This document shows positions 20,041-29,633 of a stretch of DNA of 64,000 nucleotides, one piece after another. The position numbers and the translations under genes were made by a program. The stretch is taken from positions 62,001-126,000 of the forward strand of contig NZ_JACOGG010000003.1 of assembly GCF_014284365.1 (NCBI RefSeq). The letters are read 5' to 3'. Source of the DNA: Cognatundibacterium rugosum (GTDB taxonomy: Bacteria; Pseudomonadota; Gammaproteobacteria; Burkholderiales; Burkholderiaceae_D). A model generated the notes under the pieces. The model was not told the DNA's origin, made no database searches, and saw only the letters and a program-made list of their open reading frames with translations. The stretch's first letter is position 1, and every line of letters starts with the position of its first letter.

Positions 20041-21534
20041 ATGATGCAGTCGACCTCTTCTTTACTCAGCCTCGCGATCTGGTGCCCTATCGCGTTCGGC
20101 ATATTTGTCCTGGCGTTCGGCCGGGACAGCAATCCAGGGCTGGTGCGTGGCTTATCTCTGATAGGTTCCTTAGCCAGTTTCCTTGTGACTTTGCCTTTGA
20201 TCAAAAACTTTGATAATGCTGCGCATGGCATGCAGTTTGTTGAGAAGTTTTCGTGGATAGAAAAGTTTAATGTTTTCTATGCGCTCGGTATCGATGGTAT
20301 CTCGCTGTGGCTGGTACCGCTGACCGCGTTTATCACGGTGATCGTGGTGATCGCTGCATGGGAAGTCGTTGAGAAGCAGGTCGCACAATATATGGGCGCA
20401 TTCCTGATTTTGTCCGGGCTCATGATCGGTGTGTTCTGCGCGACAGATGGTTTGCTGTTCTATGTATTCTTCGAGGCGACGCTGATTCCTATGTATATCA
20501 TCGTCGGTATCTGGGGTGGTCCGAACCGTGTGTATGCAGCGTTTAAGTTTTTCCTGTACACCCTGCTCGGTTCTTTGCTGACTCTGGTTGCTGTGATTTA
20601 CCTGTATATCAAAGCAGGTCATTCGTTTGATATTCTGGTATGGCACAAACTGCCTTTGCCACTGCACACACAGATTATGATCTTCTGTGCATTCCTGATG
20701 GCATTCGCGGTGAAAGTACCTATGTGGCCAGTGCATACCTGGTTGCCTGATGCGCACGTTGAAGCGCCTACCGGTGGTTCCGTGGTATTGGCTGCGATCA
20801 TGCTGAAACTGGGCGCGTATGGTTTCCTGCGCTTCTCCCTGCCTATCGCTCCAGATGCCAGCCACTATATGGCAGGCTTTATGATTACCTTGTCGTTGAT
20901 CGCAGTGATCTATATTGGTCTGGTTGCATTGGTGCAGGCAGATATGAAGAAGCTGGTTGCGTATTCTTCTATCGCTCACATGGGTTTTGTGACTTTAGGT
21001 TTCTTCATGTTTAATGACATGTCGGTACAAGGTGCTATCGTGCAGATGATTTCTCACGGTTTCATTTCCGGTGCCATGTTCCTGTGTATCGGTGTGCTGT
21101 ATGACCGCGTTCATTCCCGTCAGATCGTTGACTACGGTGGTGTGGTCAACACAATGCCGCGTTTCGCTGCTTTCTTCGTGTTGTTCTCCATGGCTAACTG
21201 CGGTTTGCCAGCAACCTCCGGCTTTGTTGGTGAGTTCATGGTGATCCTGGGTGCAGTGAAGTTTAACTTCTGGATCGGTATGTTGGCTGCAACTGCTCTG
21301 ATCTTCGGCGCAGCTTACTCGCTGTGGATGGTGAAACGTGTGGTATTCGGTCAGATTGTTCATGATCATGTTGCAAAGCTCAGTGACTTGAACATGCGTG
21401 AATTCTTCATGCTGGGCGTGTTGGCTATCGCAGTGTTGGCGATGGGCTTATATCCGGCAGTATTTACAGATGCGATGCAGGTGTCGGTATCTGATTTGTT
21501 GAAGCACGTTGCAACATCGAAGGTATTACCTTAA
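20041..21534 (+). CDS. nuoM: NADH-quinone oxidoreductase subunit M
   Basis: This is the second antiporter-like proton-pumping subunit. It has 497 residues and about 14 membrane segments. Key features are the Glu in FFEATLIPMYIIVGIWG and the KVPMWPVHTWLPDAHVEAP loop with the conserved Lys. It begins 26 bases after nuoL. Confidence 0.97.
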   Translation: MMQSTSSLLSLAIWCPIAFGIFVLAFGRDSNPGLVRGLSLIGSLASFLVTLPLIKNFDNAAHGMQFVEKFSWIEKFNVFYALGIDGISLWLVPLTAFITVIVVIAAWEVVEKQVAQYMGAFLILSGLMIGVFCATDGLLFYVFFEATLIPMYIIVGIWGGPNRVYAAFKFFLYTLLGSLLTLVAVIYLYIKAGHSFDILVWHKLPLPLHTQIMIFCAFLMAFAVKVPMWPVHTWLPDAHVEAPTGGSVVLAAIMLKLGAYGFLRFSLPIAPDASHYMAGFMITLSLIAVIYIGLVALVQADMKKLVAYSSIAHMGFVTLGFFMFNDMSVQGAIVQMISHGFISGAMFLCIGVLYDRVHSRQIVDYGGVVNTMPRFAAFFVLFSMANCGLPATSGFVGEFMVILGAVKFNFWIGMLAATALIFGAAYSLWMVKRVVFGQIVHDHVAKLSDLNMREFFMLGVLAIAVLAMGLYPAVFTDAMQVSVSDLLKHVATSKVLP

Positions 21535-21558
21535 CAGAGGATGTAGCCAGGTAAGCGG

Positions 21559-21582
21559 GCCGCAGCGGCTTATTGCTGCGGC
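21559..21582 (+). other. stem-loop between nuoM and nuoN
   Basis: GCCGCAG (21559-21565) pairs with CTGCGGC (21576-21582) over a 10-base loop in the 77-base nuoM-nuoN spacer. No T-run follows. Confidence 0.55.
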
Positions 21583-21611
21583 AGCGATCAATGCTAGTAG
21601 AACGAAATAAT

Positions 21612-23087
21612 ATGAACTTCATACCACTTTATCCTGAAATGTTTTTGCTGGTGGCCATTTGCGCCATTTTGCTGATCGACATGTTCCTGTCAGATGGCAA
21701 GCGCAATCTGACCTATGTGCTCAGTTTGCTTGCGCTTGCTGTGACTGCCGCACTGACCGTGGGTACAGCTGAGACTGGCACATCGGTGTACGTCAGCAAT
21801 AATATGTTTGTGTCTGACCCGATGTCGGTCATGCTTAAACTCGCGTCTTATGCAGCAGTTGCAATGACACTGGTCTACTCCCGTCAGTATGTGACAGACC
21901 GTGGTATGAGCAATGGAAAATTGGGCGGCGAGTTCTATGTGCTGGCACTGTTCTCCTTGCTGGGTCAGATGGTTATGATTTCTGGCAATAATTTCCTGGT
22001 GATTTATCTGGGTCTGGAGTTGATGTCACTGTCCTTGTATGCGCTGGTTGCCCTGCGCCGCGAACATACGGTGTCGACTGAAGCGGCGATGAAGTACTTC
22101 ATTCTTGGTGCACTCGCATCCGGCTTTATGCTGTACGGCATTTCCATGTTGTACGGTGCGACGGGTTCTCTGGAATTGGCTGAAGTATCGAAAGTAGCTG
22201 CATCAGCAACTGCAAACAAAACAATTCTGGTATTTGGTATCGTATTTCTGGTAGCTGGTCTGGCCTTTAAACTCGGCGTTGTACCTTTCCACATGTGGGT
22301 ACCTGACGTGTATCAGGGTTCACCAACCGCTGTGACTTTATTGCTGGGTGGTGCACCTAAGCTGGCCGCATTTGCGATTACCTTCCGTTTGTTAGTAGAA
22401 GGCTTGTTCCCACAAGCAGTTGACTGGCAACAGATGCTGGTCGTGTTGGCAGTCATGTCTATGGCGATCGGTAATATCACCGCGATCGCGCAGACCAACC
22501 TGAAGCGTATGCTGGCTTATTCCACTATTTCCCAAATGGGCTTCATGCTGTTGGGTCTGCTGTCCGGCGTATCGAATGGCAGTTCCGCTCTGGCGGCTGA
22601 TGCGTACAGCGCCTCCATGTTTTACAGCATTACTTATGTATTGACTACATTGGGTACTTTTGGTGTGATCATGCTGTTGTCGCGCTCAGGGTTTGAAGCT
22701 GAGAATCTGGACGATTTGAAAGGCCTGAACAAGCGCTCGCCATGGTTCGCATTTGTGATGTTGCTGTTGATGTTCTCGCTGGCCGGTATTCCGCCACTGA
22801 TGGGTTTCTACGCGAAACTGTCTGTGCTGCAGTCGGTGGTTGCAACTGGCCAGATCTGGCTGGCTGTGGTTGCGGTCCTGTTCTCACTGATCGGTACTTT
22901 CTACTATCTGCGCGTCGTTAAGCTGATGTACTTCGATGAAGCTCAGGATAGCAATCTGATTAACCCAACCGCAGACGTACGTATTGTATTGAGCCTGAAT
23001 GGCCTGGCGGTTCTGGTAATGGGCTTGTTGCCTAGCGGCCTGATGTCCGCATGTCTGAACGCGATAGTCAAAACATTGGCTTCTTAA
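21612..23087 (+). CDS. nuoN: NADH-quinone oxidoreductase subunit N
   Basis: This is the third antiporter-like proton-pumping subunit and the last nuo gene. It has 491 residues and about 14 membrane segments. [18 protein letters not shown] carries the key Glu, and [19 protein letters not shown] the key Lys. The start at 21612 (MNFIPLYPE) is chosen by family alignment; an in-frame ATG at 21591 would add seven residues. The Shine-Dalgarno is weak. Confidence 0.96.
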   Translation: MNFIPLYPEMFLLVAICAILLIDMFLSDGKRNLTYVLSLLALAVTAALTVGTAETGTSVYVSNNMFVSDPMSVMLKLASYAAVAMTLVYSRQYVTDRGMSNGKLGGEFYVLALFSLLGQMVMISGNNFLVIYLGLELMSLSLYALVALRREHTVSTEAAMKYFILGALASGFMLYGISMLYGATGSLELAEVSKVAASATANKTILVFGIVFLVAGLAFKLGVVPFHMWVPDVYQGSPTAVTLLLGGAPKLAAFAITFRLLVEGLFPQAVDWQQMLVVLAVMSMAIGNITAIAQTNLKRMLAYSTISQMGFMLLGLLSGVSNGSSALAADAYSASMFYSITYVLTTLGTFGVIMLLSRSGFEAENLDDLKGLNKRSPWFAFVMLLLMFSLAGIPPLMGFYAKLSVLQSVVATGQIWLAVVAVLFSLIGTFYYLRVVKLMYFDEAQDSNLINPTADVRIVLSLNGLAVLVMGLLPSGLMSACLNAIVKTLAS

Positions 23088-23096
23088 AGGTTCGTT

Positions 23097-23420
23097 TTGC
23101 AAAGTTCTGTTTTTGTCTGGTTAATGGTAGGTGTCGCAGTCCTGGCTGCGAACCTGCCATTTATAAATGAACGCTGTCTCGCGATTGTCGCGGTACAGCG
23201 TTTTTCTTCATCTAAGCCAGTCTTTGTGCGGCTGCTCGAATTGCTGCTGCTTTACTTGGTCGTGTTGGGTCTGGGTTTTTTCCTGGAGGCGCAGCTTGGA
23301 AATCGTTTTCCGCAAGGCTGGGAGTTTTATGCCACAACATTGTGCTTATTCCTGGTATTGAGTTTTCCCGGATTTGTACTGCGTTATCTGGTCAAGCGCA
23401 GGAGTCAACATCATGAGTGA
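23097..23420 (+). CDS. DUF2818 family membrane protein
   Basis: This is a 107-residue inner-membrane protein of unknown function with about three hydrophobic segments and the motif LAANLPFINER near residue 17. The likely start is TTG at 23097, because AAAGG (23086-23090) sits six bases upstream; the first ATG would truncate the first membrane segment. DUF2818 genes lie directly after nuoN in many Burkholderiales, so a role linked to complex I is plausible but unproven. It overlaps the next gene by 8 bases. Confidence 0.85.
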   Translation: MQSSVFVWLMVGVAVLAANLPFINERCLAIVAVQRFSSSKPVFVRLLELLLLYLVVLGLGFFLEAQLGNRFPQGWEFYATTLCLFLVLSFPGFVLRYLVKRRSQHHE

Positions 23421-23964
23421 TGAGCAGCTCAGAGAACAGCGCGTAGACAGCAGACTTGCCTATGATGGCGATTTTTTGCAGGTGAATAAGGACACCATCT
23501 TACTGCCAGATGGAAAGACCGCAACCCGTGAGTACATCTTACATCCTGGTGCCGTGGTGGTGATTCCCTTACTCGACGATGGCCGGGTATTGATGGAGCG
23601 TCAGTTCCGTTACCCTTTAGATCGCGTATTCATTGAGTTCCCGGCAGGGAAAATTGATGCAGGTGAGGATATACTGACTTGCGCCAAGCGCGAATTGCAG
23701 GAGGAAACTGGCTATACTGCGACTGACTGGCAGCATGTATGTACCATCCATAATGCGATCGCTTACTCAGACGAGCACTTAGAAATTTATCTGGCTAAGG
23801 GATTGCAGGCAGGTCAGGCCAGCTTAGATGAAGAAGAGTTTTTAGAAACGTTTTTCGCTACGCCTGAACAATTGCTGAGCTGGGTCAGGGATGGCAGTAT
23901 CACTGATGTGAAAACCGTCATTGGCATTTTCTGGCTGGAAAAAATGCTCAGTAAAACCTGGTGA
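23413..23964 (+). CDS. Nudix hydrolase, ADP-ribose pyrophosphatase-like
   Basis: This predicted cytosolic Nudix enzyme resembles ADP-ribose diphosphatases (NudF type). The Nudix box GKIDAGE...KRELQEETGY is complete (Gx5Ex7REUxEExGU), about residues 82-104. The ATG at 23413 follows CAGGAG (23399-23404), giving 183 residues. It lies in the nuo transcription unit, where cleavage of nucleotide diphosphate compounds such as ADP-ribose or NADH-derived damage products would make sense, but the substrate is inferred. Confidence 0.9.
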   Translation: MSDEQLREQRVDSRLAYDGDFLQVNKDTILLPDGKTATREYILHPGAVVVIPLLDDGRVLMERQFRYPLDRVFIEFPAGKIDAGEDILTCAKRELQEETGYTATDWQHVCTIHNAIAYSDEHLEIYLAKGLQAGQASLDEEEFLETFFATPEQLLSWVRDGSITDVKTVIGIFWLEKMLSKTW

Positions 23965-24018
23965 AAGCCGCGACAATCAGCCCCTGACGCCAGTCCGCAC
24001 CTCAGTGCTGTGCAGTAT

Positions 24019-24048
24019 AAAAAAAGCCGTCGTTTGCGACGGCTTTTT
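24019..24048. terminator. bidirectional terminator between the Nudix gene and ETF-QO
   Basis: GCCGTCG (24026-24032) pairs with CGACGGC (24037-24043). It is flanked by an A-run on the left and a T-run on the right, so it can serve both converging genes. Confidence 0.85.
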
Positions 24049-24050
24049 GC

Positions 24051-25721
24051 TTACATATTCGGGTAGTTAGGGCCACCACCACCTTCAGGTGTCACCCACA
24101 CGATATTCTGCGTCGGGTCTTTAATGTCACAGGTCTTACAGTGCACACAGTTTTGTGCATTGATTTGCAGCTTATCCTGACCATCATCCGTTTTGGTGAA
24201 TTCATACACACCAGCCGGGCAATATCTGCTTTCTGGTCCGGCATATTTGGCCAGATTGACAGAGACCGGCACATCCGGATTTTTCAATGTCAGATGGATA
24301 GGCTGATCTTCGGCGTGGTTGGTATTTGAAATAAATACCGAGGATAGCCGGTCAAAAGTCAGTTTGCCGTCTGGCTTAGGATAATTGATAGGCTGGAACT
24401 CGGACGCCGGGCGCAGACATTCATGGTCAGCATGGGTGTGGTGTAAAGTCCATGGTGCTTTACCGCCTAACAGCACCTGATCTATCCCCACCATCAAGGT
24501 ACCCAGGTACAAGCCTTTGCTCATCCAAGGTTTGAAGTTACGTGCGACATGCAATTCTTCATGCAGCCAGGAAGATTCAAATGCCGCGGAGTAGGCTGTC
24601 ACTTCGTCGTACTGACGGTTTTCTTGCAAGGCATCAAACACCGCATTCGCAGCCAGCATACCGGTCTTGATCGCAGCATGGCTGCCTTTGATGCGGCTTG
24701 CGTTGAGGAAGCCGGCGTCACAACCGATCAAAGCGCCTCCCGGGAAAGTCAGTTTAGGTAAAGATTGCAAACCGCCAGCCGTGATAGCACGAGCGCCGTA
24801 GGCAATGCGTTTACCGCCTTCAAAGAATTTGCGGATTTCCGGATGCGTTTTATAGCGCTGGAATTCTTCATACGGCGACAGATACGGGTTTTCATAACCC
24901 AGACCCACCACATAACCCACTGCGACCTGATTGTTTTCCAGGTGATACAGGAAGGAGCCACCATAGGTGCTGCTATCCAGTGGCCAGCCAGCGGAGTGAA
25001 TCACCAGGCCAGGCTGATGTTTGGCGGGATCAATTTCCCATAACTCTTTAATACCTATGCCATAGGTTTGTGGGTCTTTGCCTTTGTTGAGGTCAAATTT
25101 ACTGATCAACTGCTTACCGAGGTGACCACGCGCGCCTTCTGCAAACAGGGTGTATTTTGCATGCAGTTCCATGCCAAGCTGGAAGGCCGGACCTGGCTCG
25201 CCTTCGCGATTGACGCCCATATTGCCGGTGGCGACGCCTTTGACTGAACCATCTTCGTTGTACAGTACTTCAGCTGCGCTGAAACCTGGGAAAATTTCTA
25301 CGCCCAGATTTTCTGCTTGCTGGCCCAGCCAGCGCACAACATTGGCCAGCGAGATCACATAATTACCATGATTCTGGAAGCAGGTAGGCAGTAAAAAATT
25401 TGGTGTTTTATAAGCTTTGGTTTCTGATAAAAACAGGAAGCGATCTTCTGTCACTTCTGTGTTCAAAGGCGCGCCCAGCTCTTTCCAGTTTGGGATCAGT
25501 TCCGTTAATGCTTTTGGATCCATTACTGCGCCGGACAAAATATGTGCGCCCAGTTCGCCGCCTTTTTCCAGCACGCAAACAGACACTTCATTGCCTTTTT
25601 CTGCGGCCAGCTGTTTTAATTTGATTGCGGCAGACAAACCTGCAGGACCGCCGCCGACGATCACGACGTCATACTCCATCGCATCGCGGGGGCCGTACTG
25701 TTCAAGAATGTTTTGTGTCAT
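24051..25721 (-). CDS. electron transfer flavoprotein-ubiquinone oxidoreductase
   Basis: ETF-QO passes electrons from acyl-CoA dehydrogenases (through ETF) to ubiquinone at the inner membrane. It has 556 residues, with the FAD-binding VIVGGGPAGLSAAIKLKQL near residue 20. The ferredoxin-like C-terminus shows CVHCKTCDIKDP about residue 526, with another Cys upstream (YCPAGVY), giving one [4Fe-4S] cluster. It is transcribed alone, converging on the nuo unit. It fits with the nearby thioesterase, CoA-transferase and hydroxybutyrate genes as part of fatty acid oxidation. Confidence 0.95.
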   Translation of the reverse strand: MTQNILEQYGPRDAMEYDVVIVGGGPAGLSAAIKLKQLAAEKGNEVSVCVLEKGGELGAHILSGAVMDPKALTELIPNWKELGAPLNTEVTEDRFLFLSETKAYKTPNFLLPTCFQNHGNYVISLANVVRWLGQQAENLGVEIFPGFSAAEVLYNEDGSVKGVATGNMGVNREGEPGPAFQLGMELHAKYTLFAEGARGHLGKQLISKFDLNKGKDPQTYGIGIKELWEIDPAKHQPGLVIHSAGWPLDSSTYGGSFLYHLENNQVAVGYVVGLGYENPYLSPYEEFQRYKTHPEIRKFFEGGKRIAYGARAITAGGLQSLPKLTFPGGALIGCDAGFLNASRIKGSHAAIKTGMLAANAVFDALQENRQYDEVTAYSAAFESSWLHEELHVARNFKPWMSKGLYLGTLMVGIDQVLLGGKAPWTLHHTHADHECLRPASEFQPINYPKPDGKLTFDRLSSVFISNTNHAEDQPIHLTLKNPDVPVSVNLAKYAGPESRYCPAGVYEFTKTDDGQDKLQINAQNCVHCKTCDIKDPTQNIVWVTPEGGGGPNYPNM

Positions 25722-26165
25722 GGCTGTAATCGCTTTCAGAAAATTTTTCGAACGAACGTGCTAAATTAGTCACAGCATGGTATATGCTGAAAACGCATTC
25801 TGCAAGTTCTGGATTAGGCGCGCGCCCCTAGAATCCCACCCTCAATTGCCTCATCTCCGGCAGATGATTATTTTCTGTGAACGGAGCCTGTGACAGATCA
25901 GTGCGATTAGCCTGAGAGTGTGACAAACTGCGGTTTGGTGTGTTTGTTGAGCTGATCGGGGTTAGCGAGCCGTCCTGTTTTGTTGCTTTGCAGGGTGGCT
26001 GAATTATGGCAGAGCCATGCAAAGATCGCATCAACTGCTGCTGCAAACCTGCATATTTTGTGAAAAAAAGCGATGTGTACGAATTCCATGCAACATACTT
26101 GTGATCTGTATGTCATCATAGCGAATTAAGAGAAGATCCGCATACCTAACAAAACGGAGAGACGA
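25722..26165. other. intergenic region between ETF-QO and the SDR gene
   Basis: These 444 bases separate two divergent genes. A plausible ETF-QO promoter lies at the left end and a good Shine-Dalgarno (CGGAGAG, 26155-26161) at the right. Short open frames on the reverse strand here (25828-26119) have no ribosome site or recognisable protein features. No strong hairpin or repeat was found. Confidence 0.5.
25777..25805 (-). promoter_or_regulatory. candidate promoter of ETF-QO
   Basis: On the reverse strand TTGCAG (25805-25800) and TACCAT (25782-25777) are separated by 17 bases, about 55 bases upstream of the start codon. Confidence 0.4.
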
Positions 26166-26942
26166 ATGGGTATTGAAGTCAATTTCGAAGGCAAAATTGC
26201 GTTGGTGACTGGCGCCTCCAGCGGCTTAGGTGCACGGTTTGCCAAGGTGCTTGCACAGGCTGGTGCGCAGGTCGTACTCGCTTCACGCAGAATAGATCGC
26301 TTGAAAGAGCTGCGTGCAGAAATTGAAGCTGAAGGTGGCGCCGCGCATGTGGTGGCACTGGATGTGACCGATTATGCCAGCATTAAATCTGCCATCGCGC
26401 ATGCTGAGACAGAAGCAGGCCCGATCGATATTCTGATTAATAATTCGGGTGTCTCTACCACCCAGCGGCTGGTCGATGTGACACCCGACGACTATGCCTA
26501 TGTGATGGACACCAATCAGCGTGGTGCTTTCTTTGTCGCGCAGGAAGCGGCCAAGCGCATGATTGCGCGCCATAAAGGTGATCCTCGCAAGCAGCATCGT
26601 ATCGTCAATATCGCCTCAGTTGCTGGTTTGCGGGTATTGCCACAAATTGGCATTTACTGCATGAGTAAGGCTGCTGTCGTTCATATGACTAAGGCCATGG
26701 CAGTCGAATGGGGTAAGTACGGCATTAATGTGAATGCGATTTGTCCCGGCTATATTTCAACTGAAATTAATTCCGACTATTTCGATACTGAGCAGGGGCA
26801 AAAATTGATTGAATTGTTGCCACGTCGCCGTGTCGGTAGTCCGGAAGACCTCGATGGTTTGTTGTTGCTGCTCGCAGCGGAAGAGTCACGCTTCCTGAAT
26901 GGCGCTATCGTGACTGCGGATGATGGATTGAGCGTGCAATGA
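26166..26942 (+). CDS. SDR family NAD(P)-dependent oxidoreductase
   Basis: This is a classical short-chain dehydrogenase/reductase of 258 residues. The cofactor motif TGASSGLGARFA lies about residue 14, NNSGV about residue 92, and the catalytic Ser/Tyr/Lys in NIASVAG and YCMSKAA. The substrate is unknown; relatives are often annotated as 3-oxoacyl-ACP or hydroxyacyl-CoA reductases. Start supported by CGGAGAG. The stop overlaps the start of the thioesterase (ATGA), which suggests joint use on acyl-CoA compounds. Confidence 0.88.
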   Translation: MGIEVNFEGKIALVTGASSGLGARFAKVLAQAGAQVVLASRRIDRLKELRAEIEAEGGAAHVVALDVTDYASIKSAIAHAETEAGPIDILINNSGVSTTQRLVDVTPDDYAYVMDTNQRGAFFVAQEAAKRMIARHKGDPRKQHRIVNIASVAGLRVLPQIGIYCMSKAAVVHMTKAMAVEWGKYGINVNAICPGYISTEINSDYFDTEQGQKLIELLPRRRVGSPEDLDGLLLLLAAEESRFLNGAIVTADDGLSVQ

Positions 26943-27403
26943 CAGAAGTAATTACTGAGCGTAAGGCGGCTGATAAAAAGCTGGTTTATACCGTCACGAT
27001 ACCCATACGTTGGGGCGATATGGATGCGCTTGGCCATGTCAACAACACCGTGTATTTTCGCTTTATGGAGCAGGCGAGAATAGAGTGGCTGGCCATGATG
27101 GGCTGTTTGCCAGACGAGAATGGCAATGGTGCCGTGATCGTCAATGCGCATTGCACCTTCAAAAAGCCGCTGAAGTATCCTGATCAGGTGGAGGTCTGTA
27201 CCTATATTGCCGCACTGGGCAGAACCAGCTTTGAAACCATACAGGAGATGCGCTCGGTCAATGGCGGGTACACTCTTTATGCGGAGGGTGGTGCCAAGGT
27301 CGTATGGGTGGACCGGCAGACTGAAAAAGCCACCGCGGTTCCGGAAGCAATACGGCAAAAATTTAATGAGTTAAAGCAGGCCGGGCGGCGCCGCAGGACT
27401 TGA
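26939..27403 (+). CDS. acyl-CoA thioesterase, hotdog fold (4HBT family)
   Basis: This is a 154-residue member of the 4-hydroxybenzoyl-CoA thioesterase / YbgC-like family. The signature RWGDMDALGHVNNTVYFRFMEQARIEW-like region sits at residues 22-48, with the active-site Asp in GDMD and the HVNN motif. It hydrolyses acyl-CoA thioesters; chain-length preference is unknown. It overlaps the SDR gene by 4 bases, so the two form a small operon. Confidence 0.88.
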   Translation: MTEVITERKAADKKLVYTVTIPIRWGDMDALGHVNNTVYFRFMEQARIEWLAMMGCLPDENGNGAVIVNAHCTFKKPLKYPDQVEVCTYIAALGRTSFETIQEMRSVNGGYTLYAEGGAKVVWVDRQTEKATAVPEAIRQKFNELKQAGRRRRT

Positions 27404-27429
27404 TTCAAGTACAGGCTAAGGCCTGAGTT

Positions 27430-27981
27430 TTATCGCATGATGCCCAGCAGCTTATGGACCAGTTCACTCGAGGTCGCAGCGCTGAACTTTTTCATCAGTT
27501 TGGCTCTGTGCATTTCGACGGTACGCGGGCTCAATTCAATTTGCCGGGCAATCAGCTTGCTGGTTTTGCCCTCAACCAGCAAAGCAGCAATTTCTCTTTC
27601 TCTGGGCGTTAATTCTGCCGATACACTGCGTTTGGCGCTCAGATCCTCAAAGGTCCAGATGCCCGCTGCATGGGGATGATCCTTTTGCAAACCACGGCCC
27701 GAAACATGGCACCAGAATAATTCCTGATTGGCGCGTTTCATAATTCTTTCGTCGGAATAGCAACCCTTGGCATTGATGATGGGGGTGATCCTCGCGCCAG
27801 TACGTTCAAATTCGTCGCTGCTCGGATACAGTATCTGGAATGAGGCTCCAATTAACGCTTGTTTCGTGTACCCAAACATGTCAGCCAACGCGTCATTGCA
27901 GGCATGGATCACGCGGTTTTGCGAGACGCACATGCCTATGGGCGCCAGTTGAAAAATCGTTTCAAAATCGATGGTTTGCAT
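27430..27981 (-). CDS. PAS domain and LuxR-type HTH transcriptional regulator
   Basis: This is a 183-residue regulator. An N-terminal PAS fold (about residues 5-115) includes the typical ACNDALADMFGYTKQALIG helix region. The C-terminal LuxR/FixJ HTH begins at LTPREREIAALLVEGKTSK and contains SPRTVEMHRAKLMKKF. It resembles single-component PAS-HTH regulators found beside ketone body genes. It is divergent from scoAB across a 219-base gap, which suggests that it controls scoAB. The ligand of the PAS domain is unknown. Confidence 0.85.
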   Translation of the reverse strand: MQTIDFETIFQLAPIGMCVSQNRVIHACNDALADMFGYTKQALIGASFQILYPSSDEFERTGARITPIINAKGCYSDERIMKRANQELFWCHVSGRGLQKDHPHAAGIWTFEDLSAKRSVSAELTPREREIAALLVEGKTSKLIARQIELSPRTVEMHRAKLMKKFSAATSSELVHKLLGIMR

Positions 27982-28054
27982 AGCTCTGACAGATAAATCC
28001 TGATGTGTTGCTTCAGTGGCCGGGTGTGCTGGAGCGCTAGGTAGTTTTACGGTA

Positions 28055-28085
28055 TTGCGGAGTATAACGCAGCAATCTATGCTGC
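28055..28085 (+). promoter_or_regulatory. candidate scoAB promoter with overlapping palindrome
   Basis: TTGCGG (28055-28060) and TATGCT (28078-28083) are 17 bases apart. The dyad GCAGCA-ATCTA-TGCTGC (28069-28085) covers the spacer end and the -10 box. It lies in the divergent space between the PAS-LuxR regulator and scoAB, where an operator is expected. Confidence 0.45.
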
Positions 28086-28200
28086 ATGGCTAAGATTATA
28101 AGACGTATCATTTCTGATCTGGTCAGTATGCTTCGCGGTGCTCTTATTGCTGACGAAAATGCTGCCGATAGACGTAATTTCCTGTAGAGAGGGGACAAGT

Positions 28201-28902
28201 ATGAATAAAGTGTATCCTGATGCGGCCAGCGCACTGGCCGGACTGGTTCAAGATGGACAGACCATCGCCGTCGGTGGTTTTGGTCTGTGTGGTATTCCTG
28301 AAGCGCTCATAGGCGCATTACGCGATTCCGGCGTGACTGGTCTGACCGCCATTTCGAATAATGCAGGCGTGGATGGCTTTGGTCTGGGTCAACTGTTGAC
28401 GACACGTCAGATTAAGAAAATGATTTCCTCCTATGTTGGGGAAAATAAAGAATTTGAACGTCAATATCTGGCTGGTGAGCTCGAGCTGGAATTTACGCCG
28501 CAAGGTACCCTGGCAGAAAAGCTGCGCGCTGGCGGTGCTGGTATTCCCGCATTTTTCACTAAGACCGGCGTTGGAACGATCGTGGCTGAGGGCAAGGAAA
28601 TCCGTGAATTTGATGGACATCAGTACGTGATGGAGCGCTCGCTGGTGGCGGATGTATCCCTGGTGAAGGCCTGGAAGGCAGATAAAGCCGGGAATCTGGT
28701 GTACCGTAAGACAGCACGTAACTTCAATCCTAATGTGGCGATGGCTGGTAAGGTCACTGTGGTAGAGGTTGAAGTGCTGGTAGAAACCGGTGAGTTGGAC
28801 CCGGATGAAGTGCATACACCAGGTATTTTCGTGCATCGCATTGTTGTCAATGCACAGCCTGAGAAACGCATAGAACAACGTACAACGCGTCCAACTAAAT
28901 AA
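28201..28902 (+). CDS. scoA: 3-oxoacid CoA-transferase subunit A
   Basis: ScoA is the alpha subunit of succinyl-CoA:3-ketoacid CoA-transferase, which activates acetoacetate with succinyl-CoA. It has 233 residues; [16 protein letters not shown] lies about residue 22 and [14 protein letters not shown] about residue 55, both family signatures. The ATG at 28201 follows AGAGAGGGGA. Subunit B starts 14 bases after the stop. With 3-hydroxybutyrate dehydrogenase downstream it forms a route from 3-hydroxybutyrate to acetoacetyl-CoA. Confidence 0.93.
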   Translation: MNKVYPDAASALAGLVQDGQTIAVGGFGLCGIPEALIGALRDSGVTGLTAISNNAGVDGFGLGQLLTTRQIKKMISSYVGENKEFERQYLAGELELEFTPQGTLAEKLRAGGAGIPAFFTKTGVGTIVAEGKEIREFDGHQYVMERSLVADVSLVKAWKADKAGNLVYRKTARNFNPNVAMAGKVTVVEVEVLVETGELDPDEVHTPGIFVHRIVVNAQPEKRIEQRTTRPTK

Positions 28903-28916
28903 GCAGGGAGATAAAC

Positions 28917-29558
28917 ATGGCGTGGAACCGAGATGAAATGGCTGCGCGTGCAGCCGCAGAATTGCAAGATGGATTTTATGTGAACCTGGGGATAGGTTTG
29001 CCTACTTTAGTGGCGAATCATGTGCCGCAAGGGATGGAAGTCTGGTTGCAATCTGAAAATGGTTTGTTAGGCATAGGACCTTTCCCTACTGAAGACGAAG
29101 TCGATGCGGATTTGATCAATGCCGGTAAGCAGACCGTAACGACGCTGGCTGGTTCTTCTATTTTCAGTTCTGCTGATTCGTTTGCGATGATACGCGGCGG
29201 TAAAATCAACCTGGCGATTCTGGGGGCGATGCAAGTCAGTGAAAAGGGTGATCTGGCGAACTGGATGATCCCTGGCAAAATGGTCAAGGGCATGGGCGGC
29301 GCGATGGATCTGGTTGCCGGTGTGGGTCGTGTCGTGGTGCTGATGGAACATGTTGCCAAAGGCGATGCGCCTAAAATTCTGCATCAATGCAATCTGCCAT
29401 TGACAGGTGTTGCGGTGGTTAACCGTATCATCACCGATCTGGGTGTGATTGATGTGACCCCGGCTGGCTTGAAAGTCGTTGAGCTGGCCAGCGGCGTCAG
29501 TGCAGAAGAAATTCAGGCGAAGACCGAAGCCAGACTGGATTTCAGCGCCGTACAATAA
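28917..29558 (+). CDS. scoB: 3-oxoacid CoA-transferase subunit B
   Basis: ScoB is the beta subunit and carries the catalytic glutamate, seen here in [13 protein letters not shown] about residue 45. It has 213 residues. [13 protein letters not shown] near residue 23 is another family segment. An AGGGAGA site precedes the ATG. A strong bidirectional terminator follows, facing the convergent dehydrogenase gene. Confidence 0.94.
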   Translation: MAWNRDEMAARAAAELQDGFYVNLGIGLPTLVANHVPQGMEVWLQSENGLLGIGPFPTEDEVDADLINAGKQTVTTLAGSSIFSSADSFAMIRGGKINLAILGAMQVSEKGDLANWMIPGKMVKGMGGAMDLVAGVGRVVVLMEHVAKGDAPKILHQCNLPLTGVAVVNRIITDLGVIDVTPAGLKVVELASGVSAEEIQAKTEARLDFSAVQ

Positions 29559-29573
29559 ACTGCGTTGTCAGTG

Positions 29574-29614
29574 AAAAAAAAGCCAGTCCGGGCAAGACCC
29601 GTGCTGGCTTTTTT
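29574..29614. terminator. bidirectional terminator between scoB and bdhA
   Basis: AAAAAAAAGCCAG pairs with CTGGCTTTTTT around a central loop; the A-run on one side and T-run on the other suit both converging genes. Confidence 0.85.
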
Positions 29615-29633
29615 GTTATTGACGCTGCGGACT

